A stretch of 64,000 nucleotides of DNA from Daphnia carinata. Its lineage: Eukaryota; Arthropoda; Branchiopoda; Diplostraca; Daphniidae. The notes under the pieces were generated by a model. The model saw only the letters and a program-made list of their open reading frames with translations. It was not told the DNA's origin and did not search any database. A program made the translations under genes and the position numbers. Where the stretch lies: assembly GCF_022539665.2 (NCBI RefSeq), contig NC_081338.1:6436446-6500445 (forward strand). Reading direction: 5' to 3'. Shown one piece after another: positions 1 to 16,671 of this stretch (its first letter is position 1; each line of letters begins with the position of its first letter).

Positions 1-4336
<4,336 letters not shown>

Positions 4337-6042
4337 AATTCAAACATCAAACGGGAGACACGTCAGTTTTAGACGGTTTTTTTTTTTTTTTTTTAATTTT
4401 AAAAACTCTAGAAATTCCAAAAAAAAAAGAAAAAGGTGTTTTGATTTGGCTGGGGAAACGAATTCTCTTTTAACAATTAAAAAAAAAAATTATAATAATA
4501 ATTTACCTGACCGACTGGTTTCCAGTGATAATCGATGTGAATCTACGATTTTTATTTTGTTTTCATATTTTCAATGGCTCTCAGCTTTGGTGGTTGGATA
4601 TAGTAGACATATAACCCCTTTCTCCAATTTGTGAAACGATAGAACAAAACGAACGGAAAAAAACAAAAACAAACAAATAATGGGAACTGTTTTTTCATTT
4701 GTTTTGTACGTCGTATTATTCCAGTAACATTAAGAAAAAAAAGCAAGAAAAAAAAATATGAATCATAATCTCTCGTATTAAACTGTAGTTCCAACAAGTT
4801 TGACGCACTTGTTCCGTCTTATGTAATGAACGAAAAAGCTGTTGTTTTTTTTTTGTTTTTTTTTACGTTGCGATCGTCGTTTTGAGCAAAAAAAAAAAAA
4901 AAAAACGTAATTTTTTTTTTTTAAATAAGAAAATATTTCCCCTCATTTTTTATTATTTTGGAAAATTTCGAAATATTCGTTTTTATTTTGGAATGTGATT
5001 TTTTGGGTACAGTTTGAATTGATGTGGCGACGTGTGTCTCTCTTCCTAATCAAGTATTTTGTTGGCCTGTTTTTATTATTATTTTTTTTTTTTCGTAATG
5101 GAACGCCTCCCCCTTTTTTTTTGAAAGGGCATGGGCTTTATTCCGGAAGGATTAGATCGTGCGGATGGAAAAAAAAAAAAAAAAGAAATTGAGAATTGTA
5201 ATCTTCTTTTTTTTTTTTATTTCCTCGCGAAAATGTTTTTACTTTCGTGGTTTTTTTTTTTATATACCATTATTATTAATTAATTAATTATAATTATTTG
5301 CAATTTCGACATACTACGGTCTTTTTCTTTTCTGACAAACAAAAGAAAAGGAGAAATTTGTGGTTCCCCTCCCCCATTTTTTGTTCTCTTTTAGTTCGTG
5401 ATTCCCGGGCTCGGTGAAAAAAAAAAACATGTGTCGTTTACTTATAGGGAAAAAAATGAGGATGGGAATGTTTGTAATGTAATCCTTTCATTTTTTTTTT
5501 TTTTTTAGTTCCCTGATTTTATTTTGTACAAGTGTTGCGCAACGATGTTTTTAGTTTGAAAAGGAAAAAGAAAGAAAAAAAAAAGGTCCATTTTTTTGGT
5601 TCGTTTTGTTTTCCCCATGTACTCCCTTTTCCCCACACGTCATGAATGCTATAACTGCCTTATAATATTAATAATAACAATTGATTTGTACAGTGTTGTG
5701 CTAGTTAAGTGAGATTATCGTGCTTGCTTCCCTCTTCTTTTTTTTTCTGTGACAATGGGCCGATTGTGTGTCGCCCTTGAACGTAAGCAGAGCAGGCAAT
5801 ATACAGAATGTCAAAATGACAAAACATTTTTCTTGTGTCTCATTCATTTTCTTATGCCAACAGGGTTGATAGGTGGACTTGAAAGGGATCACCAAAAGCC
5901 ACAAATGTCACCTGCAGTTTTGATTAAGCCCATCAAAACACCCTTGTTTAGACACAGCATCTAATACTAAAAAAGAAAATTCAACTGCACCATTTTGTGG
6001 TTCAATTGTCAGCTTACCGATTACCACCAGTGATTGTTGAAA
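4337..6042. other. Su(H) 3' untranslated region and intergenic sequence
   Basis: No coding region is recognised. The stretch is dominated by A and T homopolymers, with several AATAAA-like words that could end the Su(H) transcript, though I cannot choose one. Short open frames near 5701-5964 on both strands have no recognisable family, no convincing start context and no splice partners. Confidence 0.6.
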
Positions 6043-6403
6043 ATGAAAGCCAGGACAGATGATGAGATATTAGACAAAGGGTTCAATAGAGCAATGAACA
6101 GGGTCAATCAGGAACATAGGTGAAGGATTGGACAAGGAAATTGGGTTACAGAGATTGACAGTTATGCAAACATGCCCAACATTTCCCGTTCAATGTCTTA
6201 GGTTTTCGTGGCTTTTGTTTGATATTGCTCTCAACAATTTGAAAAGGATAACACAGAAAATGGTGTCTCATTTGTATATCTTTCATAAGATGTTGCGTAG
6301 GGAATTTATCAACGGTCATCGCAGAAAGACGTTAAAAATCCAACGTGAAATGACTGTAGAAGGAAAAAAAAAAAGGAGGCCATTCACATCAAATTTGTGG
6401 TGA
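6043..6403 (+). CDS. Possible two-exon small gene, unknown function
   Basis: ATG at 6043 opens 25 codons plus two bases, ending at a GT donor (AG|GTGAAG, exon end 6119). The only in-frame continuation comes after an acceptor at 6200-6201 (exon 6202-6403, stop TGA). The 82-bp intron is normal for the window. The 92-residue product starts with a charged segment (MKARTDDEILDKGFNRAMN), has a mildly hydrophobic stretch (SWLLFDIAL) and ends very basic (GKKKRRPF). I recognise no family. It may be a real small protein, a relic, or a chance pairing of open frames. It sits about 600 bp before the transcribed region of the RGG gene. Confidence 0.25.
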
Positions 6404-7005
6404 CTATGAAATCCAAGAAACATTTGGTTATATTGACGATCATCCCTGTTTCTCAGTTTTTTTAGGAAACGCATAACAGTATTGAATTCCCATTTAAATA
6501 GAAAAAAAATTTATTATAAAATAATAATAGCTGTCAAACAAAGCCAATGTTTATAAAAATCCAAAAGTTTGATGCCATCTAGCGAGACAGAGGTTGTTTC
6601 AAGTAATATTTTTATTTTAACATTTTTATAAGCATTTTTTCAATTCATTGATGATCATGAACAATGAATGATTTACGCCTTTATGATTTTTAACCATTAC
6701 GTGGTCTCAAAACAAGAATTAAAAAAAATAATGCTAGTTCACGTTTCATTGTGTGAGTATTTATTTCTTGTAGCCAGGCTATAGTTTGGTGCATTGGCTA
6801 GAGCAGACGAAATTCAAAGCATATTTAAGTTTCATTTGTGTTTTACACGTGGTTTTAATAGTGTAACAGCTTTTTCCTGTTTTTGTTATAGAAATTATCT
6901 GTAACCGTGATCGTTCACCCCTTAACAATTTGTAGTAAGTATGATGACAACGGTAACATGACACGCATTGTTAATAGCATTCCCAACTTATTTGTTTTCC
7001 AGGAC
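6404..7005 (+). other. Upstream region and probable 5' non-coding exon of the RGG gene
   Basis: A strong donor (TGTA|GTAAGT) at 6934-6935 pairs with an acceptor at 7001-7002, three bases before the ATG at 7006, so the RGG gene probably has a 5' untranslated exon ending at 6934. The 5' end of that exon cannot be placed. A short GCCATCTAG motif, seen repeatedly elsewhere in this window, occurs near 6574. The rest is AT-rich without recognised content. Confidence 0.5.
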
Positions 7006-9298
7006 ATGTTACGTGCTAGTGCTAAAGGCCCCGGATTTGGAGGCGCAGCTAGCGGAATAGAAACAAATGGTGGATACCGTGGAATATCTCGCGGTAGAGG
7101 CCGGGGTGCTGGTGATCGTGGAATATCTCGCGGTAGAGGCAGGGGTTCTGGTGATCGTGGAAGATTTCAAAGAGGTGGAAGAGGCCGAGGAATGGGGGAT
7201 CGTGGAGGATTCAGAGGAGGAAGAGGACGAGGAATGAGCGATCGTGGAGGAATTGGAGGAGGAAGAGGCCGAGGAATGGGCGATCGTGGAGGAGATGGAG
7301 GAGAAAGAGGCCGAGGAATGAGCGATCGTGGAGGTGTTGGAGGAGAAAGAGGCCGAGGAGTAGGAATTCAAGAAGGATCTAGAGGTAGTAGCCGAGGACG
7401 CGGTGTAGGATCTCGAGGAGACAGAGGAGGTTTCCGGGGTTCAAGAGGCAGTTTCAGAGGAAGCGATCGTGGTGCATCGTTTGGACGTGGTCGGGGAAGA
7501 GGATACGTAGTCCTTGGCGATCAAAAACAAGTGACACTTCGAGCACAGAAAGAATTTGAAACCCAGTTAGGTTTACAGCTTTATGTTGCTTTCAAGAAAA
7601 CCCCAGTTCTTACCCATGAACTGGAAAAGCTACCAGGATTTCATTCCATTAGTGCACCACCTAGCAATAACGAACTCGAAAAGATTATCTTATTCAGAGA
7701 CATGGCATCTCTTGAAGCTGCCAAGACCACTCTTGATGTACACGAAAATGTTCAGTCTGCAAAACGAATGGGTTTGGAATCCATTTGTAGCATGGTTGTT
7801 GATATTTTCATTCTAAATTTAAGTCCTTAATAATAAAATTTGTTTCCATTTCTAGAACTTAACTCCAAGTGCTTGCAAAGTTTATCTTGGCTTTGGTGAA
7901 GCTGTCAAGGAAAATGCTGTGAAAAAGCTTGATAGTAAAATCAAAGAAGTTGCAATCTTTAGCAAAACAACTAGGCAAGTTAAAGCAATTTAATTAGATC
8001 TTCAAGTGTCATAATCATTTAATTAATAGCTGTGCACTGCAATTTGCAACACCCGAACAAGCAAAGTTTGCGGGTGGAAAGTTAAAGTCTCGATACCAGA
8101 AAATAAAGAACCTACTTGATGTTGAAATGTACTACCCCAAGAATCAGTCTGTCGTGCCAGAAGATCAGTGAGTTCCAAGTTTTTGACCAGTTAATTTGTT
8201 CTTTTCTAATATTTTAAACCAATTTGTTAAGGGGTTTAATGACCCAAATGTTACTGAGGTTCAGTGACGCTTACGACATGGAACAAATAAAGGCTATTGA
8301 AAAAATAACTGACACACCGGGAACAGTTGTTCCCCTGTACAGGTAACAGCAATTAAAGAATTCTAAAGATCAAGTTTTTCAGGTGTAAATTTATATTCTG
8401 CAGCTGCACGGCTCAGTTTGCAACTCGCAAGGAAGCAGTGGATGCAGTAGGAAGATTGAAGTCCAAAATTGGTGAAAATAGCCTACGGCTTGTCAATTTG
8501 TATTTTGATCCATTAAGTACAGTAAAAAATGTCGAATTGGACAAGTGAGTTGATCACCTGCTTTTGTATTAGTCAATAGCTTGTAATAACTGTTTAACCT
8601 TTTGTTATTTAGGATTGTTCTGCGGGATGTTCCCAAAAACGTTACCGTAAAAGATTTTGTAACCCAGTTCCCTAAAGCGATTTCTGTTGTCATCTACAAG
8701 AAAACTTTCCCAGCGTCTAAATTTTGGTATTTCATTTTGCCCGTTTTACCATTGTGTTCTTCTTTAAGTCTTCATTCTCCAATTAATGTTTTATTGCAGC
8801 CATGCCCATGTGGGTTTCGCATCCCAGAAAGAGGCTGCCGAAGTCTTATACTTGACAGACTTAAAAATTGGAGACAGAAAGGTGTACATCTTCCCGGGAC
8901 TCTGTGAACTCATGCACGACTTGTCTAGTTTAGGTGTAATCGAAAAAAAGAACGCGGTAAAAGATGCCAAAGTTGAAGAGGTAGTCTACTGTACGTCCTG
9001 CAATCTTGTTCCTGCGTTGTTAAATTTCTTTTGCGTTTATCAGGAACCACCAAGCAAGAAGAGAAAGACGGAAAAGGGTTGTGAAAAGAATGACGATGAA
9101 GATGTCGAGGATGAAGATGACGAGGATGAAGATGACGAGGATGAAGATGTCGAGGATGAAGATGTCGAGGATGAAGATGTCGAGGATGAAGATGACGAGG
9201 ATGAAGGCGTAGAAGATGAAGACGAAGAAGCAGAAGGTGAAGGAGAAGAAGACGAAACTGAAGGCGACGACGAAGATGAAGATGACGAATCTGACTAA
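7006..9298 (+). CDS. RGG-box / RRM-like / acidic-tail RNA-binding protein (nucleolin-like)
   Basis: Exons in phase: 7006-7794, 7856-7974, 8030-8167, 8232-8342, 8404-8544, 8613-8726, 8800-8980, 9044-9298; 615 residues. The ATG lies just after a 3' splice site. Residues about 15-165 are an RGG/RG domain of imperfect GRGRGMGDRGG-type repeats, the kind that binds RNA and is arginine-methylated. Residues about 170-530 hold three or four weak RRM-like units; beta strands with an RNP1-like centre are visible as CALQFATPEQAKFA, TAQFATRKEAVDAV and AHVGFASQKEAAEV. The C-terminus (from about 536) has a basic patch PSKKRK, a possible nuclear signal, then a long Asp/Glu tract. Nucleolin has the opposite order: acidic, RRMs, RGG. 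Intron 2 starts with GC. The first donor (ATG|GTTGTT) is weak but is the only one that keeps frame. A role in ribosome biogenesis or mRNA binding is inference. Confidence 0.75.
7975..8029 (+). other. GC-AG intron in the RGG gene
   Basis: The exon ends CTAG and the intron begins GCAAGT, matching the donor consensus except for GC in place of GT; the acceptor is TAATAG at 8024-8029. Joining AG with the following C gives a serine codon and keeps the RRM-like frame. Using the nearby GT (CAA|GTTAAA) instead leads to a stop a few codons into the next exon's alternative frame. Confidence 0.75.
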
Positions 9299-10340
9299 TC
9301 TGACGAAAGTGATTTGAAAAGGTTACATATACGCTGTATTTTTCTTCTTGACCAAATAAGTATTTGAGTTTTTAGAAAATACAGAACTTGAAATACTGAC
9401 TTTCTAAACAATAGATTTTTTGTATGAATTTTGCTATTATTTTTTCTTCACAGTCATAACATAAACTTCCATGATTTTCCTTCTTGAAAGTTGACACATT
9501 GGAGGGCCATTTTTCTTAAATGAACAAAAAAAATCAATTGGATGTGGAAAATAAGTAGGAATGTAGCATTGTATGCCAGTATGGTTAATGCCAGGCCTGA
9601 ATTTTCTATGAAGGCAAACATTGGTCCTTACCCAAAGGTCACATTTTTAACACCTTTCTATATTTCAATACGACTTTTTTTAGGTAAGTGACCTGAAGTT
9701 CACTAACTACGAATACACTTTCATTGTATATCGTAATCACATTTCGTGATCTTTGAAATGGCTGGTCTGCTAGACCAACAGGCTAGAATAAGGCCTAACA
9801 CATTAGGTTTGGTTCTTAACGATTTCTACGTTTAGTGAAATTTTCAACGTTTTCAAGTTAAGATTTGTATAGAAAGAATGTAGTTGAGGAGTCACTTTTA
9901 TACTTGTAAACATAAATCACTTCAAAAGAAAAATCAAGTCGAGAAATGAAATTATTCTGATGAATTCAGTTTCAGCCACGTGCCGGTGGTGCCCCCTTAA
10001 TCGTTTTATCTAGAAATCGTCCATGGCGAGGATTAGCAGGTCGACAACAGTGATAGCAATTATTTTGGATAATAGCTAGTTTGGGCAAAGCTAGATATTC
10101 TTTTGGGTAATAACTAATTGTCACCGTTTCTTGTTGCGGTCAAACTTACCAACGGGCCTGCGTTTGATAGCCAATGTCAACAGTGAGTTACCCTATACAA
10201 AATCTCATCGGTGAACTTTACAGCATCAGGTACAGCATCAGGTTCTTCACTGGCGCAAGGATTGTCATAGTCACCATATCTTTTTTGTCACAATGCATTA
10301 AACCATACATCTTATAAGGCGATTCCATAAGAAGTGTGAA
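9299..10340. other. Intergenic region between RGG gene and ATRX
   Basis: About 1 kb with no convincing coding sequence on either strand. It contains the 3' end of the RGG gene (an AATAAG-like word near 9353) and the promoter and 5' untranslated region of ATRX. A small direct repeat (GGTACAGCATCA, twice) lies at 10220-10245. No TATA box is obvious. Confidence 0.6.
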
Positions 10341-13300
10341 ATGAGCAAAAAACTCAGGTAAAAATTATCTGCCTAAAGTTTCATCTTTTAATTGTTTATT
10401 TTTGTTTTTAAATTATAAGAGTGGACAAAGACTGCTCCAGTGAAGATTCGTCAGATAGAAGTTCTTCTGAAGATGATGTCACTGACGAAACCTTGACTGG
10501 GGATAAGGTCTTGGAGAGAGATGTGTCTGACGATTCCTCAGGTGAAGACCACTACTATCATTATGGGAGTTTTCCAAAACTAATAGTTGATACAGGTTCA
10601 GCTTCAAAATTTTGTAAGCAAATCAAGGATGTAGGAAAAAATCCCATCCCAGTTTCAGATGCAACTCTTCCAAATCGGTGTAAATCCATTGGTGCCAAGG
10701 GAATTCAAATAATGATCAATGAGGAATTCAGCTTTTTTAAGAGATACGAACAAGGTAACCCCTTGTATTACCATCTTGCCTACAGTTTTTGATCAATCTT
10801 TTTGTATGTGTGTGTCCTATGTCCTATCTCCTCTAGCTAACCAAATTCATCACTCCTCCCTGAAGTGTACAACATGTTTATGTCAGTTGTTTCTTGGTAA
10901 TCCAAAAAACATTCAAATTCATCCTGTTTTGGGTGTGTTGTTGTGCAGTGTAGGTCTTTTTTTACCTGATGATGTTATTTTTCATTTAATCTTGCATCTT
11001 CTTCGATAGGCTTGCAGAGAGTTTTACGATAACGCTCCATTTACGAAAAGTGTAAACGGACACGATGAATATTGCCGCTGGTGTGCCGAAGGCTGTAGGG
11101 CTATACGCTGTGAGACATGTTCAAATGTATTTTGCAAGGTAAGGCTTTCATCAAACGTGAAATTTCTTTCTTTTATTGGTTTTGTATCCAATTTTAGGCA
11201 TGTCTACGACGTTGTCTGGGACGTACATCTTATGCAGAAATCGCCGGCGGTAAATGCAAATGGAATTGCCTAGTTTGCAACAATCTTCCCATTTGGGCTC
11301 CAAGAGCTTTAGCGAGAATGGTGATGACCGCAATTAAGTACGTATTAGTTAAATAAATATGTTTGCTAGTGTGGTTTTAACGGTGGGGCTTCTTCAGCCG
11401 TAGGCCTTGCGTCGAACCAATCCTGGCTGCAGTTGATGCCAATGATCCAGCTGTTTGGTTGCCAAACATGATAGATAAAGTAGAAAATTTGGCCGAACAT
11501 TGTAAGAAACTAGCTGCAAAGATTAGAAGCGGTTGGGCTAAAGAAAATGAAGAGATTCAAAGAAAAGGTAATCGAAGCGATTGCGTCGCCAAAGAAACTG
11601 ACAAATTTGCCGTCATCGATTGCTGCCGTAAGCTTCGCAGAACTGTGACCAAAACTCACTTCAATATGAAATTGTTGGAAAAGAAGATAATTACCAAATT
11701 TAAAAAGACATATGGCACTATCACCGATATCGACATTGACGTATCCCGTGAAAAATCCAACTCAAAGCTAAAATCAGCTAGCCAAGAAGACAAAACAAAC
11801 GTGTTCAAAATTCACGGTTTTCCAGATAGAGACAGAGAGCGGGAGGACTTTTGTGAGTCCGTGGAATGTTCACCCTCTCTTGCATCCAATGCGCCGCATG
11901 CACTTCCATTGGAGTGTTTCCGTGATCTCGCTAATTCATATGACAAAACTCCGTCACGAACAAAAAAGTCGTCTGACGTCAATGGCAAAGCAACTAAAGA
12001 AGAAGCTGCGCCGGAACTGAGCCAGACGGAGTGCACTAACGACAGTCATTCAGTGGCCAAGTCAAATTCGAAGATGGCGACGTTATCGAACCAAAATTCG
12101 AAATGTCTCGGTTCGTTTGAACCATCAACGCTTGACCTAAACGAAAAGGCAAGGCGAGATCTATTGAAAGATTCCACCGATTCGGACTCAACACACTCTT
12201 CAGATTCAGATATGAGTCTAGCTCAGTTACAGCTTACCTTACGTGGAAAAACTAATAGCAGACATAGCTCGGTACCATCGAAGGACGATCCAAAGTTAAA
12301 GTGCCAATGTGTCGTTATTCTTAATCGCATTACCGATACGGTAGGTGACATGCACTTTCTTGCAATAGATCTTTTAATCAAGCAATGAATTTTTTTTTCT
12401 TATAGGACATTACCTTTGTTCAAGCTGAAAAACAAAAAGTAGACAGACATGATCAGGAAATTGATCTTCTGATGAAAGATCCCTTAAAGATTAAGAGGCT
12501 AGGTCGAATGGAATCTGAATCAGAAACCGATTCAGCCACAGAAAAAGCAAACCAGTTTACAAGAGGAAGTCCAAAGCCAGAAAACCCTTGTGCTAAGAAA
12601 AGACGCCCCCGAATAGTAGAAATGAGGTCGTCATCATCGTCGGACGATGATATTGAAACGAATGTGGAAGAGATTACCATTCCCAAGTTTTCAGCAACTC
12701 CTTTGATGCGTGATCGCGAAGAGACTACACGCCAAGCTTTGCTTGCTCCTAGCGACTCGGACACAGATACTTTAACGTCTGAAACCGAAAATGAAAATTC
12801 AAACAATGAGGTTGTTGTGGAACCCACAAAACAAAATTCTCCTGACCACGACAACGAGAAAATAATACAGAAAGAAAAGGTAGACAAAGAAGTCGAGGTG
12901 GTAGATCTAACGTGTGACTGGGAAGAAACTGCAAGCGTTTCTAATATCGAAACAGACAAATTACTAAGCATGTCTCTCCACGATCCTGAAGCCAAAACAA
13001 ACGGAAACCGTGAAGATAAAAAAACCAAAAAGGAAGCCAAGAGAAGAGGAAAAAAGAAACGTAGGGACCAGTCGAATTCAGATGCTGAAATATCAGAATC
13101 TGGCATAGAAAATATGGTTAAAAGAATCCGTTTGAGTTCATCTGCTGACGAAAGAGTTTCTGACGATGGAGATGATGACTCGGCTAACGAGGCATTGGCG
13201 GAATCTTCATCACCTGTAGAAACAAAACAAGTGGCCACAGGAAACTCAAGAGATTCCAGCGATTTAGATGGTGAAGATTTGAACACATCCCAACGTTCTG

Positions 13301-16300
13301 AAACTAGTACCTCAAAAGGAAGAAAGACAATAAGAAAAATCATGGCTGATACAAGTCTCACTGTAAGCACTCGATTCATTTATCATTTGGTGAAAGGCTC
13401 TTTATTTTTTTATGGTGTTTAATAGGATGAAACAAAAGCCGCTGCGAGAGAGGAGGAGAACCGAAAGAGACGCATTGCAGAACGTCAAAAATTCTATAAC
13501 GAAGCTTTTGTTTGTAGTTCTGCTGTTGCCGAAACCCAAACGAATAGCTTAGTTCTGGATTTTGATCCAGTAACCAAGGAAGAATTGATCACCGTCGATA
13601 AACGAATAGTCTCGAAGTTAAAACTCCATCAAGTTCAAGGAATCAAATTCATGTGGGATGCCTGTTTTGAATCCGTGGAGAGACTCAAACAACATCCTGG
13701 CTCTGGATGCATTCTGGCGCATTGTATGGGCCTGGGCAAAACTCTACAGGTCGTTACTTTGGTACATACTGTAGTCACAAACAAAATGTGTCAGGTATTT
13801 GTTTTTCTTGTTGTCTCGTCTTAATTTTTGCCATCATTTTTAATAATAATTTGCGACCATTTCTAGGTAGATCGTGTTCTCGTAGTGTGTCCCGTAAACA
13901 CAATCCTCAACTGGGTCAACGAGTTTAAAATATGGCTTGGGACAACATCAGGAGTTGATGTGTATGAAATTACTACTTCATACTCCAAGAACAGCAACAA
14001 AGATGCGATCCGCGTGCAAACGTTAAGCAGGTGGTTTAAAGGCGGAGGAGTTCTGGTCATAGGCTACGCGATGTACCTGCATCTAACTAGCGAAAATAGC
14101 AAAGTGGTTAAACCACAGGAAGAACGTGACCTGTATATGTCTTCGTTGGTTGACCCTGGACCGCATTTGGTCGTATGTGATGAAGGCCACTGTTTGAAAA
14201 ACGAAAAAACGGCTTCCTATGAAGCGCTGAATAAAATAGCCAGCCGTCGTCGTATCGTCTTAACAGGCACACCGCTTCAGAACAACCTCGAGGAATATTT
14301 CTGCATGGTTCAGTTCGTCAAACCCAACCTCCTGGGAACAGTGGCAGAGTTCAAGAATCGTTTTGCAAATCCCATTAAGAACGGGCAAGCGGCCGATTCT
14401 ACCGATGATGACGTAAAGTTAATGAAACGAAGGGCACATGTTTTACACAAGATGCTCCAAGGTATAGTTGAGGTTTTCTTTTTTCCTTTAAGAAATACCA
14501 ATTAAAACCATTTTTTAATGTTTAATTTAGATTCCGTTCAGCGATTTGATTATAGAGTTCTAACCCCGTTTCTACCTCCAAAGTACGAATACGTGATATC
14601 AATCAAGTTGTCAGAGATACAAACGCAAATGTACCAGTACTATTTGGAGAATCACACCATAGGTGGCCCGAAACATTCCAGTCGTATTAAAGCAACTGGA
14701 CTCTTTGCTGATTACCGAGAATTGTCTCGCATTTGGACTCACCCTAAAGCGTTGCATTTGGCTGCAGTTAATCACAGCAAAGCGAAGATAAAAAGCTATA
14801 GTGATACGAAGACTACTAATGTGGATGCAACTGGGGAAGCGAAACAAGTGAGGCACTCTTATGTGGACCATGGAGAACCTTCTGTATTGGAAGACGGCGA
14901 TGAACTTGCATGTTTAGATATCGACAGTGAAAAGGAATCGAGTAAGTTCGCTTCTTTTACATCATGTACGTAAGAAAAACTAACAAAGCTTTGATTTGTA
15001 AAGGAAAAGCACTTAATAGCTCTGTAGCACACGACTCCGGTATGAACCAAACGGCAACAGATAGTGAACCAGGTGGGACGACCTCGTTGCCTTGGTGGTC
15101 GCAATTTTGCCAAATGGACATGGCTAAAATGGAACTTGGTGGCAAATTTGTTCTTCTCATGGACATTCTTCGTCAGTGTGAGTTCATTGGCGACAAAGTA
15201 CTCGTTTTCAGCCAGTCCCTCGTGTCGCTTAATTTGATTGAAGAATTTCTTGCAATTGAGAACGAACGGCAGGAGAAAAATCGAACGAGTGTAGTCAGTA
15301 ACGAAGTAAATTTGATATGCACATGATAGAGTTAAATCAATTGACATTTTGTACATTGTTGACGCAGGATCCTGTTGGCAGATGGAAAATCAATCGTGAT
15401 TATTTTAGGTTAGACGGGCAGACTTCATCTGAAATGCGTTCCAACGCGTGCAATATTTTCAACAATCCATTGAATCTTCGAGCCCGTCTCTTCCTTATCT
15501 CCACTAGAGCCGGTGGAATAGGAATCAATTTGATTGCAGCGAACCGTGTTATCATATTTGATGCCTCATGGAATCCTTCACACGATGCTCAGAGTATTTT
15601 TCGAGTTTATCGGTAAGCTCATAAATGTATCTTCCCCTTCGTGCGTTACACCCAAATAACATTAAAAATCCATTTCATCTGCCTACCCAGTTTTGGTCAG
15701 CAAAAGCCCTGCTATATCTATCGGTTCTTGGCTCAAGGTACAATGGAGGAAAAGATCTATGATCGCCAGGTGATATATGTCTTTTCTACGCGTTTTTAAA
15801 GTACAATGTTTATCTCTATTTTTAGGTCACGAAACTGTCGTTGTCTTGCCGCGTAGTTGACGAGCAGCAGATTGAACGTCATTTCAACTCGGCTGATTTA
15901 AAATACTTGTATCTATTTGAGCCTGACAGCCATCTGCGCCGACCTACGCCTATGGTGCCCAAAGACCGTCTTTTGGCCGAGTTGATCATTCAGAGGAAGG
16001 AATGGATAGTTACGTATCACGAGCATGATTCTTTGCTAGAAAATAAGTCGGAAGAAGAACTCACAGAGGCCGAAAGAAAAGCCGCTTGGGACGACTTCGA
16101 AAATGAGAAGTGTGGCGCAAGTATGGGGAACGATTTCCCTGTATTAATGAACATGCCTGGTAGATTGTCGGATATTTTTGAAGCACTGGTTGGTCGAACG
16201 GTTGCAGGAGTTCCATTAACTAGTGTAGCGTCTCTAATCTACCATTCAAATCCAAACATCAGTCAAGAGGATTTTATTGTAAGACTTCGAATGACTGTAA

Positions 16301-16670
16301 GTGATTTAGTGAAGTGTGCATTGTATTAGTCTCTGAGTCGTATGCTGTTGGATTACTCGATTCAGGTGGATCAGATGGAAACCTTTTCTGCGCACCAAGC
16401 AATAGCAGCTTCAGTTGATACCTTAGCTGGCCAACGGCATGGAGATTCAGGAAGTCCATCTGTTCTCCAGCGACTGTTAGCCACCGATCAAAACGAGCAC
16501 GTTCGTAGTAATTCGCCACAACGAACAGCATCGCCAGGTATTACACAAATTTTGTATTGTTAAATTAAAATTTATTTTAACTGTTTTTGTTTTCCCCAGG
16601 CCATACCGGTACTGAGGAGCTAATTTCTCTTAGTCCATATAATGAAGCTGGTACAACTGCACCTCAATAA
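10341..16670 (+). CDS. ATRX: ATRX/XNP chromatin remodelling ATPase with ADD domain
   Basis: SNF2-family nuclear ATPase that slides or deposits nucleosomes (H3.3 with DAXX in vertebrates). Sixteen exons in phase: 10341-10357, 10420-10754, 10837-10949, 11010-11138, 11198-11337, 11398-12340, 12406-13362, 13426-13794, 13867-14461, 14531-14941, 15004-15305, 15368-15612, 15691-15769, 15826-16296, 16366-16537, 16600-16670; 1782 residues. Residues about 120-245 are an ADD module: GATA-like CTTC/CSAC pairs and a PHD with [21 protein letters not shown] and CLVC. A long acidic, Ser/Lys-rich middle follows, with a SUMO-interaction-like VVDLT (about 12900). Helicase motifs: MGLGKTLQ (I), DEGH (II), LTGTPLQNN (III), RAGGIGINL and FRVYRFGQQKP (V-VI), followed by the ATRX-typical [19 protein letters not shown]. 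The tiny 17-bp first exon is chosen because it supplies ATG in the right phase; other starts are possible. The middle is shorter than in human ATRX. Confidence 0.95.
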
Positions 16671-16671
16671 A
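16666..16671 (+). terminator. Poly(A) signal overlapping the ATRX stop codon
   Basis: AATAAA at 16666-16671 contains the TAA stop (16668-16670). If used, the 3' untranslated region would be only about 10-30 bases. A later signal cannot be excluded. Confidence 0.4.

Noticed and set aside
7009-7371. Ser-rich open frame antisense to the RGG repeats
   Set aside because: The repeat is stop-free in several frames. The sense frame continues through seven further phase-matched exons.
12453-13379. A 308-codon open frame antisense to ATRX, and a smaller one at 11812-12036
   Set aside because: It is a Ser-rich shadow of the Glu/Asp/Ser-rich ATRX middle region. The sense frame has confirmed helicase and ADD exons on both sides, and the antisense frame has no family or splice logic.
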